A stretch of DNA of 64,000 nt, taken from NCBI GenBank assembly GCA_002363615.1, contig DEWK01000020.1, positions 75,038 to 139,037 of the forward strand. The letters are read 5' to 3'. Below are positions 33,501 through 43,364 of the stretch, piece after piece. The notes beneath the pieces were generated by a model. The model searched no databases. It had not been told where the DNA came from and saw only the letters and a program-made list of their open reading frames with translations. Position 1 is the stretch's first letter, and each line of letters begins with the position of its first letter. Both the position numbers and the translations under genes were made by a program. This DNA is from Lachnospira sp. UBA3212 (lineage in GTDB: Bacteria; Bacillota; Clostridia; Lachnospirales; Lachnospiraceae).

Positions 33501-34622
33501 CTAATCCTCCAAGAAACCGCGAAGTTTATCACTACGACTTGGATGCATCAACTTGCGAATAGCTGTTGCTTCGATCTGACGAATTCGCTCCCTGGTAAGC
33601 TGGAATCTTTCTCCCACCTCTTCTAAGGTTCTGTTTCGTCCATCTAATAGTCCAAATCGAAGATTTAATACTTCTCGTTCCTTCTCATTCAATGTGTTTA
33701 ATACATCTTCTAACTGTTCATGTAAAAGCGTACGCTCTGCAGCCTTCTCAGGTGGTTCAATTCCATCATCCTTAATTAAACTACCCAAAGATGAATCTTC
33801 CTCATCTCCCACCGGAGTTTCAAGGGAAATCGGATCCTGGTTTAACTGCTTAATCTCTCTTACCCTGTCCTCGGTAATATCCATTCTCTCAGCAATTTCA
33901 GCATCACTAGGCTCTCTTCCTAATTCTACTGTTAATTCTCTTTGAGTACGAAGCGTTCTATTTACAATCTCACCCATATGAACCGGAAGACGAATCGTTC
34001 TTCCCTGATCGGCAATGGCACGAACAATTGCCTGACGAATCCACCAAGTGGCATAAGTCGAAAACTTGAATCCCTTAGTATAATCATACTTCTCAGCAGC
34101 CTTAATCAATCCAAGATTTCCTTCCTGAATCAAATCCAAAAACTGCAATCCACGGTTGGTATAACGTTTTGCCACACTAACCACCAGACGAAGATTTGCT
34201 TCTACCAAACGGCTCTTTGCCTCTGGATCACCCTCTTCCATCTTCTTAGCAAGTTCAATTTCTTCTTCCTTGGAAAGAAGGGCTACACTACCAATCTCCT
34301 TTAGATACATACGAACAGGATCACCTGCTCCATCCCCACTACCTAAAGTGCTGATATACATAGACTCGTTCTTTAACTGGTCCGCATCTTCCTCTAATTC
34401 CTTAGTGATTTTCTCATCAAAGATTTCATCATAACGCTCTGAAAAATTCTCATCCGGATACTGGGTATAGTGCTTTTCTACTGCCTTACCATAGTCTGCT
34501 GCTAACTCGCTATCAAAGTCATCGATAAAAACTCCAACACCACTTCTTAAAGATTTGGTAAATTTTTTCTCAAGCTTTTCGATTTCATCAATTGCCTGTG
34601 TTTCACTCGCTGTCTTCTTCAT
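33501..34622 (-). CDS. rpoD: RNA polymerase housekeeping sigma factor SigA/RpoD
   Basis: 373 residues from the ATG at 34622, preceded by AAAGGAACAGTT; a frame to 34643 is less likely. Region 1.2 includes DPVRMYLKEIG. Region 2 has the -10 recognition and melting helix (YDYTKGFKFSTYATWWIRQAI is the hallmark), region 3 follows RLPVHMGE, and region 4 ends with the -35 helix-turn-helix LEEVGERFQLTRERIRQIE. It directs most transcription; the TTGACA/TATAAT-type promoters seen in this window fit its specificity. It lies between dnaG and trmK in one operon. Confidence 0.97.
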   Translation of the reverse strand: MKKTASETQAIDEIEKLEKKFTKSLRSGVGVFIDDFDSELAADYGKAVEKHYTQYPDENFSERYDEIFDEKITKELEEDADQLKNESMYISTLGSGDGAGDPVRMYLKEIGSVALLSKEEEIELAKKMEEGDPEAKSRLVEANLRLVVSVAKRYTNRGLQFLDLIQEGNLGLIKAAEKYDYTKGFKFSTYATWWIRQAIVRAIADQGRTIRLPVHMGEIVNRTLRTQRELTVELGREPSDAEIAERMDITEDRVREIKQLNQDPISLETPVGDEEDSSLGSLIKDDGIEPPEKAAERTLLHEQLEDVLNTLNEKEREVLNLRFGLLDGRNRTLEEVGERFQLTRERIRQIEATAIRKLMHPSRSDKLRGFLED

Positions 34623-34649
34623 AACTGTTCCTTTCCTAAACATTAGCTA

Positions 34650-36428
34650 TCAATTGAGACTGATATGTAAGCCCTCAATCTCTTTACGTTTGTTTATTAC
34701 CTTGCTAATTTCACTAAGATCCGTTGAATTTGTCGTAACGGTCTCAATATGTTTCATACAGATTTTTTTCACCGTGTCATTCAAAGCTCTTTCCCTTTGC
34801 TTTAAATCAAGCTCTCCTTCCAGAGGCTTATGAAAAAGTCCTGCTACTTCGTTTTGTTCCTCCTCCAGTTCAAATGCACTAATAATCCTAGCAGGATTCA
34901 CATTGCCATCCTCCAACTGCTCATAAAGCAATCTGGCAACCTTTTGCATCAATGGACTGGTAAAATATTCCGGAAGAAGATAATCCCTGGTTTTTTTATA
35001 AATCAGAGGATCCTCAATCATCCAGGTAAGTAAAATCCGTTCGGAGGCAACTACACCATCCTCCAGTTTTTTCTTTCCCTTCCTTAAAGGTCTTTCCTCC
35101 TCTTCTACCGGACCTGCTCTCCTATCCGGCTGTTTCACATAATATAAGGCCTTTTGTTTTACCGAACTCTTTAAAAGATCAATCGGAATCATAAATTCCC
35201 TGGAAACCGCCTCTATATAATTGCTTCGCTCAAGTTCATCCTGAAAGTCTGAAACAAGCCGATTGGCAACTTCTGTTTCAAAATTCGTCTTCGCTGCCGG
35301 ATCAGTTATATCGTAATTGGTCTTTAGCTGACGAATGGTATAAAGGAAATGATTCTCGGCCTCATCCATTCGTTTTTGAAATTCTTTCTGTCCTAAATTC
35401 TTAAGGAATTCATCCGGATCCTTATGAGGATTCAGATTTATCACCTTAAGATTCAGGCCGGAAGAACGAAGAATCGGAATGGCTCGAAGGGCTGCCTTGA
35501 CTCCTGCTCCGTCACTATCAAAACATACATAAACCGTATGAGCATAACGCTTCATCAAAGATCCATGTCCCGAAGTAAAAGAAGTACCTAGGGCTGCTAC
35601 CGCATTGGTAAATCCCGCCTGATGAAGTGAAATCACATCCATATAACCTTCACAGATAATAAGGGAATCTGTTCTTGCCCTTCTTGCATAGTTTAATCCA
35701 TATAAAACCCTGCTTTTCTCGAAAATTTTCGTTTCCTGAGAATTTAAGTATTTAGGCTTTCCGTCTCCCATGACCCGCCCACCAAAGGCAATTACATGGT
35801 TATTAACATCCATAATAGGAAACATCACCCGGTTCCAAAACTTATCGGTCACTCCCCGATCTGTATAAGAAAACAAACCAGATTCCTTTAATTCATTATC
35901 CTGATAGCCCTTGCTTTTTAAGTACTTATAAAGCCCCAAACCGCCTTTTCCCGCATAACCCAAACCAAAATGGGTAATGGTTTCCTCACTTAGGCCTCGT
36001 CCTTTCAAATAATCATAGGCATGCTTTCCTTCTTCTTGTTTTAAAAGAAAATGGAAATAACGAGCCGCTTCTCGATTGATTTCTAACAAGCGGTCCCTCA
36101 TCCTAGCTTCCGAACGGTCTACCATGGTGGTTGGTCCTTCCGGCAAAGTGACTCCAGCCCTTTGGGCCAGGTCTTTTAAAGCTTCCACAAAACTGATGTT
36201 CTCATACTTCATCAAAAAAGTGAATACGTTTCCCCCTTCTCCACAACCAAAGCAATAAAACATCTGCTTATCCTGGGATACCGAAAAAGATGGGGATTTT
36301 TCATTATGGAAGGGGCATAGGGCCACATAATTACTGCCTGATTTTTTTAAGGATACGTACTGGGAAATGACAGATACAATATCATTCTTTTCCCGTACTT
36401 CTTCCACAATCTCTTCCGGATAGTACAT
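34650..36428 (-). CDS. dnaG: DNA primase
   Basis: 592 residues. The CHC2 zinc finger (CPFHNEKSPSFSVS with FYCFGCGEGG) is at residues 38-65. The TOPRIM core follows with ICEGYMDVI and FDSDGAG, the metal-binding residues. The C-terminal helicase-binding region shows low-complexity acidic segments. Primase lays RNA primers for DNA replication and acts with DnaB. It begins the dnaG-rpoD-trmK-kinase group; its promoter was not identified with confidence in the short gap after the GH43 gene. Confidence 0.96.
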   Translation of the reverse strand: MYYPEEIVEEVREKNDIVSVISQYVSLKKSGSNYVALCPFHNEKSPSFSVSQDKQMFYCFGCGEGGNVFTFLMKYENISFVEALKDLAQRAGVTLPEGPTTMVDRSEARMRDRLLEINREAARYFHFLLKQEEGKHAYDYLKGRGLSEETITHFGLGYAGKGGLGLYKYLKSKGYQDNELKESGLFSYTDRGVTDKFWNRVMFPIMDVNNHVIAFGGRVMGDGKPKYLNSQETKIFEKSRVLYGLNYARRARTDSLIICEGYMDVISLHQAGFTNAVAALGTSFTSGHGSLMKRYAHTVYVCFDSDGAGVKAALRAIPILRSSGLNLKVINLNPHKDPDEFLKNLGQKEFQKRMDEAENHFLYTIRQLKTNYDITDPAAKTNFETEVANRLVSDFQDELERSNYIEAVSREFMIPIDLLKSSVKQKALYYVKQPDRRAGPVEEEERPLRKGKKKLEDGVVASERILLTWMIEDPLIYKKTRDYLLPEYFTSPLMQKVARLLYEQLEDGNVNPARIISAFELEEEQNEVAGLFHKPLEGELDLKQRERALNDTVKKICMKHIETVTTNSTDLSEISKVINKRKEIEGLHISLN

Positions 36429-36481
36429 CTGTCACTCCTTTCTAACGCTCTAACACAATCTCATACTTTTCTATAAAGTCC

Positions 36482-37792
36482 CTACTGCTTTCTTGCAAAG
36501 CAAGCATGGTTCTTATCATCCTTACCGGTTAACATCAATGTTGGCTCATCCTTATCATAATTCCAGCATGGAATCACAAGATAGGTCTCCGTTAATGGTC
36601 CAAGCTTAAGTTCTAACTCATTCATCTGATTTAACTGCCAACTTCCAAGAATACTTCCCGCTCTAACATGTCCATCATTGGTAAGTTCCATTGGGAAGGA
36701 AGTCGTCAATCCCTGTGGAATCGTTGGTAATAATGAGATTCGATCATAACGGCCAATCAATTCTGAACGCTTTACAATCTGCTTCTTTTCACCGGCATAT
36801 ACCGATGGAGAAACCACTGGCCATCCATCTCTAGTCCAAAGCATTGGGTAAACATGCATCAAAGATATTTGACCATGATCAAAGTCACATGGACGAATGT
36901 GACATACCATAAACCACTCATCCTCATTCAACTGAAGAACCGAGTTATGACCCGGAGCCATATAGGCCTCACCCTTACCAAATCGGTAAGAAGCAATCAT
37001 CATAAAACCGGTTTCATAATCCGGATAGGAAAAATCTGTCATCTCTCTACCATTTGGATCCTCATATGGTCCTGTAATATTTTTACTTCTTCCGACTCGA
37101 ACGTTGTAATCCGAATTCAAAGAACCATAGGAAACAAAGAGATAATAATATCCGGTCTTTTTATTATAACGAACATAAGCTCCTTCTACTGCTGCATCTG
37201 ACCAAAGAGGTCTGGTGGCAAGCATTCTTCCATACCCCTCTTCCTTTGCCAAACCAGTCTTAGGATCTAACTCAATCATATAAATGCCTCTCCAAAAAGA
37301 ACCATATGGCATATATAGTTTTCCGTTTTCCACATCCTCTACGATATTAGCATCAATGGCATTCCGTTCTGAATCGTGATCGGTTTTCATGGCAATTCCA
37401 CGATATGTCCATGGTCCCTCTGGATTATCTGCCACCATAAGGAAAATAATGGAACGACATACTCCAAACTTAGAGCATGAGAAGTACAGACGATACTCTC
37501 CATTGCGCACATCAATATCCGGTGCCCATACGTCTTCTCCTCCAACATACTCCACAACTTCCTCTGGAGTTTTATCAATAATACGTCCCATTCTTTCCCA
37601 ATGAATTAAGTCCTTTGACTTATAATATAAATTGTGGGTACAGTAAGCATAATATACTCCCGTTTTTTCGTCTTTATAAATTGCCGGATCATGTGCCCAC
37701 CACACACTGTTTTCTGGAACCGGCAATAATTTTCCATCCGGACCCCTCTCTGGCTTTCCGCCGAGAAACGCCCCCTGTTCTGGGTAAATCAT
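36482..37792 (-). CDS. Glycoside hydrolase family 43, arabinanase-like, intracellular
   Basis: 436 residues, no signal peptide. The five-bladed propeller catalytic residues can be placed: WWAHDPAIYKDE (general base Asp), NAIDANIVEDVENGKLYM (pKa-modulating Asp) and VEGAYVRYNKKTGYYYLF (acid Glu). A C-terminal beta domain of about 90 residues has the pattern of endo-1,5-alpha-L-arabinanase C-terminal domains. The likely role is cutting arabinan or arabino-oligosaccharides after uptake. Family 43 members vary in specificity, so xylosidase activity is possible. The gene has its own promoter and GAGGGAGGTT ribosome site. No sugar transporter lies beside it. Confidence 0.88.
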   Translation of the reverse strand: MIYPEQGAFLGGKPERGPDGKLLPVPENSVWWAHDPAIYKDEKTGVYYAYCTHNLYYKSKDLIHWERMGRIIDKTPEEVVEYVGGEDVWAPDIDVRNGEYRLYFSCSKFGVCRSIIFLMVADNPEGPWTYRGIAMKTDHDSERNAIDANIVEDVENGKLYMPYGSFWRGIYMIELDPKTGLAKEEGYGRMLATRPLWSDAAVEGAYVRYNKKTGYYYLFVSYGSLNSDYNVRVGRSKNITGPYEDPNGREMTDFSYPDYETGFMMIASYRFGKGEAYMAPGHNSVLQLNEDEWFMVCHIRPCDFDHGQISLMHVYPMLWTRDGWPVVSPSVYAGEKKQIVKRSELIGRYDRISLLPTIPQGLTTSFPMELTNDGHVRAGSILGSWQLNQMNELELKLGPLTETYLVIPCWNYDKDEPTLMLTGKDDKNHACFARKQ

Positions 37793-37831
37793 AACAAAAC
37801 CTCCCTCAAATGTGCATACTCGTCCATTTCG

Positions 37832-37860
37832 ATTATATGATAAGAAGACCTTATTTGCAA
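37832..37860 (-). promoter_or_regulatory. Promoter of the GH43 gene
   Basis: On the minus strand TTGCAA (37855-37860), 17 nt, then a perfect TATAAT (37832-37837). The ATG at 37792 follows about 35 nt beyond the predicted start. Confidence 0.8.
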
Positions 37861-37881
37861 TCGTTTTCTGAAAGAAAGTAT

Positions 37882-38808
37882 CTAGACTCCACGAAAATCA
37901 AAGGCAGGAATAAAACTTTCCGAAATAGCTTCTCCTTCCTGCATATACCCCTTGCTAATCCCTAAGTGGCAAGCATAATCTACCAGTTCTTGATATTCCC
38001 GCTCTCTCACCCTTTCTCTTAGTTTTGGATAGTCCTTTAAATGCTCTGTTAATGGGGTATATTGGTTTAAAAGGGAAAAATAAACTTGATCCTTGTAGCT
38101 TTGATATAAGTCCTTTACGATCATTTTAGCCTCTAATAATCCTCCCGGCATGAGCAAGTGACGAACAATTACTCCGTGCTTCATTTGCCCCTTCTCATCT
38201 AGATCACATACCTTTCCATAGCGCCTCTTTAATTGACTGACCATTTCAGAGATACAGGCCCTTGCAGCAGCTGGATAACCTGGAGCCTTTAGGTATTCTA
38301 TGGATTTCTTTTCTGTATAGAATTTAAAATCCGGCAAATAAATATCGATTAAGCCATCTAATAGTTTAACACTTTCCACCTGTAGGTAGGAGGAAGTGTT
38401 AAACACAAAGGGCAAATCAAATCCTTGATCCTTCGCCTGTTTTATCACTTCTGCCACAATAGGCACATAAACATCTGAGGTTACCAGATTAATATTACAA
38501 GCTCCCTGCTCCTTTAATTCATAAAAAATTTCTAACAAGCGTTTCCTAGAAACTTTTTTTCCTAATTGACGATGGGAAAGGTCATAGTTTTGACAAAAGA
38601 CACATCCCAGATTACAACCGGTAAAAAAGATTGCTCCACTTCCTGTCTCCCCGGTAATACAGGGCTCCTCCCACATATGAAGAGCGGCCCTTGCAAGATA
38701 CAAATCATCTGTCATCTTGCAAAAGCCGACTTCTCCATTTGCCCGATTGGCCTTACAAGCCCTGGGACACAAGGCACAGGAAGACAGCATTCTTCCTGCT
38801 TCTTCCAT
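37882..38808 (-). CDS. Radical SAM protein of the pyruvate formate-lyase-activase-like (PflX) group
   Basis: 308 residues from the ATG at 38808 (AAGGAGTGAAT precedes; the GTG at 38814 lies in that site). The N-terminal cysteine cluster CALCPRACKANR and GFCK is followed by the radical SAM motif GCNLGCVFCQNYD. The C-terminal part resembles the PflX/AmmeMemoRadiSam group of predicted glycyl-radical activases. No target gene such as pfl is adjacent; the closest neighbours are an ABC exporter and a GH43 enzyme, so the substrate is unknown. Confidence 0.85.
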   Translation of the reverse strand: MEEAGRMLSSCALCPRACKANRANGEVGFCKMTDDLYLARAALHMWEEPCITGETGSGAIFFTGCNLGCVFCQNYDLSHRQLGKKVSRKRLLEIFYELKEQGACNINLVTSDVYVPIVAEVIKQAKDQGFDLPFVFNTSSYLQVESVKLLDGLIDIYLPDFKFYTEKKSIEYLKAPGYPAAARACISEMVSQLKRRYGKVCDLDEKGQMKHGVIVRHLLMPGGLLEAKMIVKDLYQSYKDQVYFSLLNQYTPLTEHLKDYPKLRERVREREYQELVDYACHLGISKGYMQEGEAISESFIPAFDFRGV

Positions 38809-38817
38809 ATTCACTCC

Positions 38818-40812
38818 TTAATCTAACTCCAAATCTCCCGTATAGAGTCTGTAGTATTTTCCTTTTTCTTTTAATAATTCCTCATGGGTACCACGTTCAA
38901 TAATATGTCCTCCTTCCAGGACAATGATTGCATCAGCATCTCGAACCGTAGAAAGACGATGGGCAATTACAAAGGTAGTACGATCTTTCATCAAATGGTC
39001 CATTCCCTGTTCAATATGCTTTTCGGTCCTGGTATCAACCGAACTGGTCGCTTCGTCTAAAACTAAAATCGGTGCCTTAGAAATAGCGGCTCTGGCAATA
39101 TTTAAAAGTTGTCTTTGACCTTGAGAAAGATTGCTTCCATCCCCTTCTAATACCGTTTGATATCCGTGCTCCAAGCGGCGAATAAAAGGATCTGCACTGG
39201 CAAGCTTTGCCGCCTCAATCACTTCCTCGTCGCTGGCATCTAAACGTCCGTAGCGGATATTTTCCATTACCGTTCCCGTAAACAAATGGGTATCCTGAAG
39301 AACCATGGCAATATTACTTCTTAGACTTTCTCGATTGATGTCCATAATATTAATTCCATCAATGGTAATAAGTCCTTTGTTAATATCATAAAAACGGTTA
39401 ATCAAATTGGTAATCGTGGTTTTTCCAGCTCCGGTAGAACCTACAAAGGCAATCTTTTGACCGGGTTTTGCATAACAAGAAACCCCATAAAGAATTTGCT
39501 TTTCAGGTACATAGCCAAAATCTACCTGTGAAATTTTAACATACCCATCGATTGGACATATCCTTTTTCCGTCTATGATTTGAAGGTTTGGATTCTCCTT
39601 AAGCTGATCATCATATGGAATCATATCCTTATGATAATTCTTCTTATAATCCTCCCTATTACAAACCCAAATAGCGTCCTCTTTATCCTCAGCTTCAGGA
39701 AGTTCATCCATCATAGCAAACACACGCTCTGCACCAGCCATAGCCGAAAAGATTGTATTCATTTGCATGGAAATTTCATTTAAAGGTCTTGAAAATTGAC
39801 TGGCATACTTGGTAAAAATGGTGATTCCACCTACGTCAAATTTTCCCATAAAGCAAAGCACACCCCCTAAGGCTGCCGTTACTGCATAGGAAATCTTACT
39901 TAAATTTCCAATCACCGGACCCATGATTCCTCCAAAGAACTGGGCCTTAATCTGGTTTTTCTGCAAATGATCACTTAGAATATTAAAGTCATCCACCGCC
40001 TCTTCTTCATGGCAAAAGACCTTTACTACATTCTGTCCTGTAACCATTTCCTCGACATAACCATTTACCGCACCTAAGGCCTCTTGTTGCCCCTTGTAAT
40101 ACTTTCTGGACATAGAAGTGATTTTTCCACCTGCACTTAATAAAAGCGGAGTAAGAATAATAACTACAGAAGCTAACATCCAATTGGTATAAAACATTAA
40201 AACAAGGGTTCCCAAAAGTGTAATACTTCCAGAAAACAGCGAAGCCACTGTGTTGCTAAGCATAGTTCCCACATTATCCACATCGTTGGTAAAGCGACTC
40301 ATCAAGTCTCCATGGCTGTGGGTATCAAAATATCGGATTGGTAATTTCTGCATACGGAAGAACAAGTCTTCACGAATTCTCTGCAAGGAATTTTGCGCAA
40401 TCCCAATCATTAATCGGTTTTGAATGTATGTAGAAAGGATCCCTAACAAGTAAATGATTGCCATAAAAACCAAACCCATAACTAAATGGGACAGTCTCTC
40501 CTTCACCGTTTGGTTTTCTTCAATCAAATTATTAATAATAGGACGAAGCATATAGCTTGCCACCAAGGAAGTAATTGTAGTAACCAAAAGGGCAATGGCT
40601 ACAAAAATCATTTTATAGGCATCCGGTCCCACGTAAGAAAATAAGCGTTTTATAGAACCCTTCATGCTCTTTGGTTTTCCACTTGCCATACGCATCCGGT
40701 TTCGGCCTCCAGGACCCGGCCCCATTCGCATGCCACCGCCTGGCCCCCCTGTCTGTCCTAGGCTGGCATATTTTTTAAGGAGTTTTTCCTTTTTTTCATC
40801 TTTCTTTGTCAT
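38818..40812 (-). CDS. ABC exporter half, catalytically competent NBD (heterodimer partner)
   Basis: 664 residues. An unusual N-terminal extension of about 50 residues is rich in Gly, Pro, Met and Arg (PGGGMRMGPGPGG). Six membrane helices (about 65-340) precede a nucleotide-binding domain with Walker A GSTGAGKTT, signature LSQGQRQL, and Walker B LVLDEATSSVD with the catalytic Glu. The ATG overlaps the stop of the upstream half as TAATG, so the two halves are translated together and probably form a BmrCD/LmrCD-like heterodimer. Substrate unknown; drugs, lipids or peptides are all possible. Confidence 0.92.
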   Translation of the reverse strand: MTKKDEKKEKLLKKYASLGQTGGPGGGMRMGPGPGGRNRMRMASGKPKSMKGSIKRLFSYVGPDAYKMIFVAIALLVTTITSLVASYMLRPIINNLIEENQTVKERLSHLVMGLVFMAIIYLLGILSTYIQNRLMIGIAQNSLQRIREDLFFRMQKLPIRYFDTHSHGDLMSRFTNDVDNVGTMLSNTVASLFSGSITLLGTLVLMFYTNWMLASVVIILTPLLLSAGGKITSMSRKYYKGQQEALGAVNGYVEEMVTGQNVVKVFCHEEEAVDDFNILSDHLQKNQIKAQFFGGIMGPVIGNLSKISYAVTAALGGVLCFMGKFDVGGITIFTKYASQFSRPLNEISMQMNTIFSAMAGAERVFAMMDELPEAEDKEDAIWVCNREDYKKNYHKDMIPYDDQLKENPNLQIIDGKRICPIDGYVKISQVDFGYVPEKQILYGVSCYAKPGQKIAFVGSTGAGKTTITNLINRFYDINKGLITIDGINIMDINRESLRSNIAMVLQDTHLFTGTVMENIRYGRLDASDEEVIEAAKLASADPFIRRLEHGYQTVLEGDGSNLSQGQRQLLNIARAAISKAPILVLDEATSSVDTRTEKHIEQGMDHLMKDRTTFVIAHRLSTVRDADAIIVLEGGHIIERGTHEELLKEKGKYYRLYTGDLELD

Positions 40813-42584
40813 TATGCAAGTCCCTCCTTTCTATCGATCTGTGAATCGTAGATTTCGGCGTAGGCCTTACAGGTTTGTAAAAGTTCTTGACTGCTTCCAA
40901 TTCCGGCAATCTTACCATCATCTAACACAAGAATCTTATCGGCATCTTCTACAGAAGAAATTCTTTGAGCAATAATAATCTTAGTGGTACCAGCCAGTTC
41001 CTTATGAAAACTTTCTCGAATCCTAGCTTCTGTAGCCGTATCCACCGCTGAAGTAGAATCGTCTAATATTAAAATCTTAGGCTGATTTAAAAGGGCTCTG
41101 GCAATACACAGTCTCTGCTTTTGTCCACCGGAAACATTCACGCCCCCCTGTCCTAATTCCGTGTCATAACCTTGAGGAAAACCCTGGATAAAATCATGGG
41201 CTCTTGCTGCCTTCGCTACTTCTTCCACTTCCTCGTGAGATGCAGATTCATTTCCCCATAAAAGATTTTCTTCAATGGTTCCTGAAAATAAAATGTTTTT
41301 TTGAAGAACCATGGCAATCTGACTTCTTAGATTCTTTAAAGAATAATCCCTTACATCTACTCCGTCTACCAATACCTTGCCCTCTCCATTCGGTCCTTGG
41401 TCCACATCATATAATCTTGGAATCAAACTAACCAGAGAGGTTTTACCCGAACCGGTAGATCCAATGATTCCAAGGGTTTGTCCAGGTTCTACAGTAAAGT
41501 TCAAATCAGAAAGCACCCACTCTTCATTGTCCTTATAATATTTAAAATACACATGAGAAAATTCAATCTTTCCTTCTTTCACCAAAAGATCCTTATGCTT
41601 AGCATTTTCATCGGTTAAATCGACCTCTGTATTTAAAATTTCCATAATACGGTCCGAGGAAGCCATGGCTCTGGATGAGTTTAAAAGCACCATAGAAAGC
41701 ATCATAAGTGACATTAAAATCTGCTCTACATAATTAATAAACGCTGTTAAATCTCCCACCTCCATAGTGGTATTTAAGACCTGCTTTCCTCCAAACCAAA
41801 CGATGGAAAGGGTTGTAAAATTCATGATAAAGGTGACAATGGGTAAAAGGGTAATCATAAGCTTCATAGCTGAAACTGCCCGATCGCGAAGAGCACTGTT
41901 TTCTCTGGCAAATCCCTCCTGCTCATAGTTTTCTCTGGTAAATGACTTTACTACACGCACATTGGTGAGATTTTCCTGAATATTAGAATTTACCCGATCT
42001 AACTGCTTTTGCATTCCCGTAAAACGTGGGAAAGCCAGTTTCATCACGATTCCTACCACCAAAACCAAAACCGGAATCACACATAAAACCACCAGGGCCA
42101 ATCTGGCATTCATGGTAATCGCCATTATCAAGGCACCAATTAGCATTCCCGGTGCTCGAAGGAGCATTCGAAGTCCTTCGGCAATAAGATTCTGTAATTG
42201 GGTAACGTCATTGGTTAATCGAGTAACCAATGAACCGGTAGAAAATCGGTCTACATTAGCAAAAGAAAAACTTTGCACCTTAAAGAACAGGTCCTTACGC
42301 AGGTCATTTGCAAAGTTTGTGGCGGCAGTAAAGGCAAAGAAAGCTCCTCCAATCCCACCAACCATCATCACTAAAGCTAGGGCTATCATTCCACCACCCA
42401 TGGAAACAATGTAGCTAATTCCCTTTCCGGTGGCCTCGCCTCCCTGATAATTTATCCCTACATTAATAATATTTGCCAAGAGTTTTGGCATTAAAACCTC
42501 TCCTGCCACTTCTACTAACATAAGAATTGGTCCTAGGATAAAGGCATACCAATATGGGGCCGCATACTTTTTATATTGCTTCAT
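40812..42584 (-). CDS. ABC exporter half with a degenerate NBD (heterodimer partner)
   Basis: 590 residues. Six transmembrane helices (about 15-300) are followed by an NBD with Walker A GSTGSGKTS, canonical signature VSGGQKQR, and Walker B LILDDSTSAVD. The catalytic glutamate position after the last Walker B aspartate is Asp-Ser instead of Glu-Ala, the usual sign of a degenerate ATP site in heterodimeric exporters. Pairing with the next gene, which has a competent Walker B but a weaker signature, gives one active site per dimer. The start lies inside the end of lgt (14-base overlap). Confidence 0.92.
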   Translation of the reverse strand: MKQYKKYAAPYWYAFILGPILMLVEVAGEVLMPKLLANIINVGINYQGGEATGKGISYIVSMGGGMIALALVMMVGGIGGAFFAFTAATNFANDLRKDLFFKVQSFSFANVDRFSTGSLVTRLTNDVTQLQNLIAEGLRMLLRAPGMLIGALIMAITMNARLALVVLCVIPVLVLVVGIVMKLAFPRFTGMQKQLDRVNSNIQENLTNVRVVKSFTRENYEQEGFARENSALRDRAVSAMKLMITLLPIVTFIMNFTTLSIVWFGGKQVLNTTMEVGDLTAFINYVEQILMSLMMLSMVLLNSSRAMASSDRIMEILNTEVDLTDENAKHKDLLVKEGKIEFSHVYFKYYKDNEEWVLSDLNFTVEPGQTLGIIGSTGSGKTSLVSLIPRLYDVDQGPNGEGKVLVDGVDVRDYSLKNLRSQIAMVLQKNILFSGTIEENLLWGNESASHEEVEEVAKAARAHDFIQGFPQGYDTELGQGGVNVSGGQKQRLCIARALLNQPKILILDDSTSAVDTATEARIRESFHKELAGTTKIIIAQRISSVEDADKILVLDDGKIAGIGSSQELLQTCKAYAEIYDSQIDRKEGLA

Positions 42585-43350
42585 TTTTTCCTACCTTTCT
42601 TTTTAAGGATACAAGTAAAAAAATCATACCAAGGACAAATAAGATTGTTGCAATAAACTGGCTGGTTGATACCGGGCCAATAAATCCTCGAACCTCATCT
42701 CCCCGGAAAAATTCCACGATAAATCTTCCTAAGCTATATAAAACCAGATAAGATGCTGCAACTACTCCCTGTTTGCCTTCCGCTTTCGCTTTTTTTGCAA
42801 TAAAAATCAAAACAAAGAACAAGGCAAAATCAAAGAGGGAGGACATAATCTGAGTAGGAATCAAGTGAACATGATTCGGAGCAAATGGTGAATTCTTAAA
42901 AGCTACATAAAACCGGGAATTTGTTTCTTTTCCATAGCAACAGCCTGCAAACAAACAACCGATTCTTCCAATTCCCTGAGCCAAAGCGATTTCTGGCATT
43001 ACCAGGTCAAAATAGTCTAAAAAGTTAATCTTCTTAACTTTGGTGAAAAGATAACCGGAAAAGATTCCACCGATAATTCCGCCATACACCACAAAGCCTT
43101 CCGAAAAATTTAAAAGAATCTTAGGGTTTTCTATGATTTCCTTAAATTCTGTAATAAAGTATAAAAGCTTTGCCCCTAGCAAACCACCTACTGCACACCA
43201 AACGGCCAGGTCTAAGATCAAGTCTTTATTTAATCCCAATTTTTTCGTCCGATGTTCCGCCGTTAAAAAAGCTGCAATAATACCAATGGCAATCATTAGG
43301 CCATAAGAATATACCTTAAAGTTCCCTACTTGAAACATTATATATCTCAT
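42571..43350 (-). CDS. lgt: Prolipoprotein diacylglyceryl transferase
   Basis: 259 residues with about seven membrane helices. The Lgt signature region reads GRIGCLFAGCCYG, a common Clostridial variant with cysteines, and SLGRFIVEFFRGDE near the C-terminus is conserved. The enzyme transfers diacylglycerol to the lipobox cysteine of prolipoproteins, the first step of lipoprotein maturation. The substrates would include the predicted lipoprotein in the accessory island. It is preceded by TGGAGGAATT and overlaps the ABC exporter gene downstream. Confidence 0.93.
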   Translation of the reverse strand: MRYIMFQVGNFKVYSYGLMIAIGIIAAFLTAEHRTKKLGLNKDLILDLAVWCAVGGLLGAKLLYFITEFKEIIENPKILLNFSEGFVVYGGIIGGIFSGYLFTKVKKINFLDYFDLVMPEIALAQGIGRIGCLFAGCCYGKETNSRFYVAFKNSPFAPNHVHLIPTQIMSSLFDFALFFVLIFIAKKAKAEGKQGVVAASYLVLYSLGRFIVEFFRGDEVRGFIGPVSTSQFIATILFVLGMIFLLVSLKRKVGKNEAI

Positions 43351-43364
43351 AATTCCTCCACTTA

